This document shows positions 63,260-64,000 of a DNA stretch of 64,000 nt, one piece after another. The number at the start of each line of letters is the position of its first letter. Position 1 is the first letter of the stretch. The position numbers and the translations under genes are program-made. This DNA comes from Kalaharituber pfeilii (Eukaryota > Ascomycota > Pezizomycetes > Pezizales > Pezizaceae), in the NCBI GenBank assembly GCA_015179045.1, contig WHUZ01000036.1, positions 310,001 to 374,000 on the forward strand, in the 5' to 3' direction. A model generated the notes under the pieces. The model made no database searches, was not told the DNA's origin, and saw nothing but the letters and a program-made list of their open reading frames with translations.

Positions 63260-63520
63260 GAACCTATATCTCTATATCGTTCCATGCGGAACAGTTTCCA
63301 CCAATGCCTATACCTCTATATTATTCTGTATAGAACAGTTTCCTATCTATGCCTATGCCTCTATATCATTCCATGTAGAACCGTTTCCTACCTATAGTTA
63401 TACCTCTATATCAGTCCGTGCGGAACAGTTTCCTACCTATGCCTATACTTCTATATCATTCCGTATGGACTAGGAATGGTTTCCCACCTATGCCTATACC
63501 TCTATAACATTCCGTGTGGA
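63260..63520 (+). repeat. ~45-bp tandem repeat
   Basis: Five to six units of CCTATACCTCTATATCATTC with GTGCGGAACAGTTTCCTACC. A single unit recurs at 63690-63720 and 63790-63830. Confidence 0.8.
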
Positions 63521-63544
63521 ATGGATGGGCCTTGAGCTTAAGCT

Positions 63545-63665
63545 CAAGGCCTTCGGGTCAGAACAGGCGCAAGGTTTTCTGTCTAGAGCAGGCTCAAGGT
63601 CTTTCGTCCAGAGCAGGCTCAAGGCCTTCCATCCGGAGCAGGCTCAAGCTCTTCCACCAGGAAGC
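63545..63665 (+). repeat. ~32-bp tandem repeat
   Basis: Four units of GAGCAGGCTCAAGG followed by a variable CTTCCGTCCA-like part. Confidence 0.75.
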
Positions 63666-63923
63666 AATGCTCCTATGGTTCCAACTATACCTATACCTCT
63701 ATATCGTTCCATGCAGAATGGATAGGCTCGAAGCCTTCTAGCCAGATGAGGCTCAAGTTCTTCTGCCCCGAAGCAATACCTCCCATAGTCCTATCTATAC
63801 CTCTACCTTTATAGTATTTCGTATAGAACAGATGGGTTGATTACAAGTGGTATAAGGTTTTTCTTCACAATTAGGAAAAAAATGCAAAGACCCGCCAGCT
63901 GTCTACCAAGTTCAGCTCATTCT

Positions 63924-64000
63924 TGTTATGGCTAAGGTGGAAACTTACCCACCACTGTGGCAAGGGGCAAGGGTTCCACTACTACTAGCTGTCATGGCTT
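63924..64000 (-). mobile_element. Partial LTR, second family, cut by the window end
   Basis: Begins TGTTATGGCTAAGGTGGAAA after a short satellite piece (63895-63923). It is the reverse complement of the 3' end of the solo LTR at 53415-53490. It continues beyond the window. Confidence 0.8.

Overview
The window looks like a transposon-saturated, gene-poor chromosomal region of a filamentous ascomycete. Support comes from Tad-type LINEs with RNase H, a Ty3/gypsy element with 244-bp LTRs, an intact Tc1/mariner transposase, short GT..AG introns of 50-90 nt, and a gene with a fungal STAND-type N-terminal helical domain followed by ankyrin repeats. A truffle- or morel-like Pezizomycete is a guess from the TE load, not something the sequence proves. 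Many TE reading frames are intact and GC-normal, so heavy repeat-induced point mutation is not apparent.

Layout. 1-6 kb: LINE fragments and a minus-strand STAND/ankyrin gene whose last repeats are broken by a 32-bp retroposed insertion. 6-9.3 kb: decayed LINE pieces and a 1.3-kb long-TIR element. 10.8-12.1 kb: an intact mariner. 12.4-14.5 kb: a minus-strand host gene of unknown function, rebuilt here as four phase-consistent exons. 15-20 kb: a palindrome, ~370-bp tandem repeats, a solo LTR and the first arrays of a ~57-bp satellite. 20.8-42.3 kb: a large inverted duplication of satellite plus unique sequence. Each arm was later inflated by different insertions: LINE, solo LTR containing a half-LINE containing a TIR element on the left; solo LTR, LINE and a complete gypsy element on the right. 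43.2-51.7 kb: a full-length Tad-like LINE with intact target-site duplications, itself carrying two younger insertions. 52.5-55.1 kb: satellite and another solo LTR. 55.2-59.7 kb: two full-length retroposons encoding only an ORF1-like protein. 59.7-64 kb: minisatellites, two tail insertions and a partial LTR.

Two LINE lineages dominate. Lineage A ends in a CGCCATAGCCCATAGGGCGG-like tail plus poly(A); lineage B ends in a CTGCCATGGCGAACAGCTGC-like tail plus poly(A). Both tails can form short hairpins. Besides the larger copies there are at least ten insertions consisting of little more than the tail, most with clear 10-14 bp target-site duplications, and three short elements carrying only ORF1 with these same tails ('half-LINEs'). 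The most interesting signals are these half-LINEs and tail-only insertions, the inverted duplication whose arms serve as each other's empty sites, a classical -1 frameshift signal between gag and pol, and an 8-bp-TSD foldback element built of GGCC-rich subrepeats.
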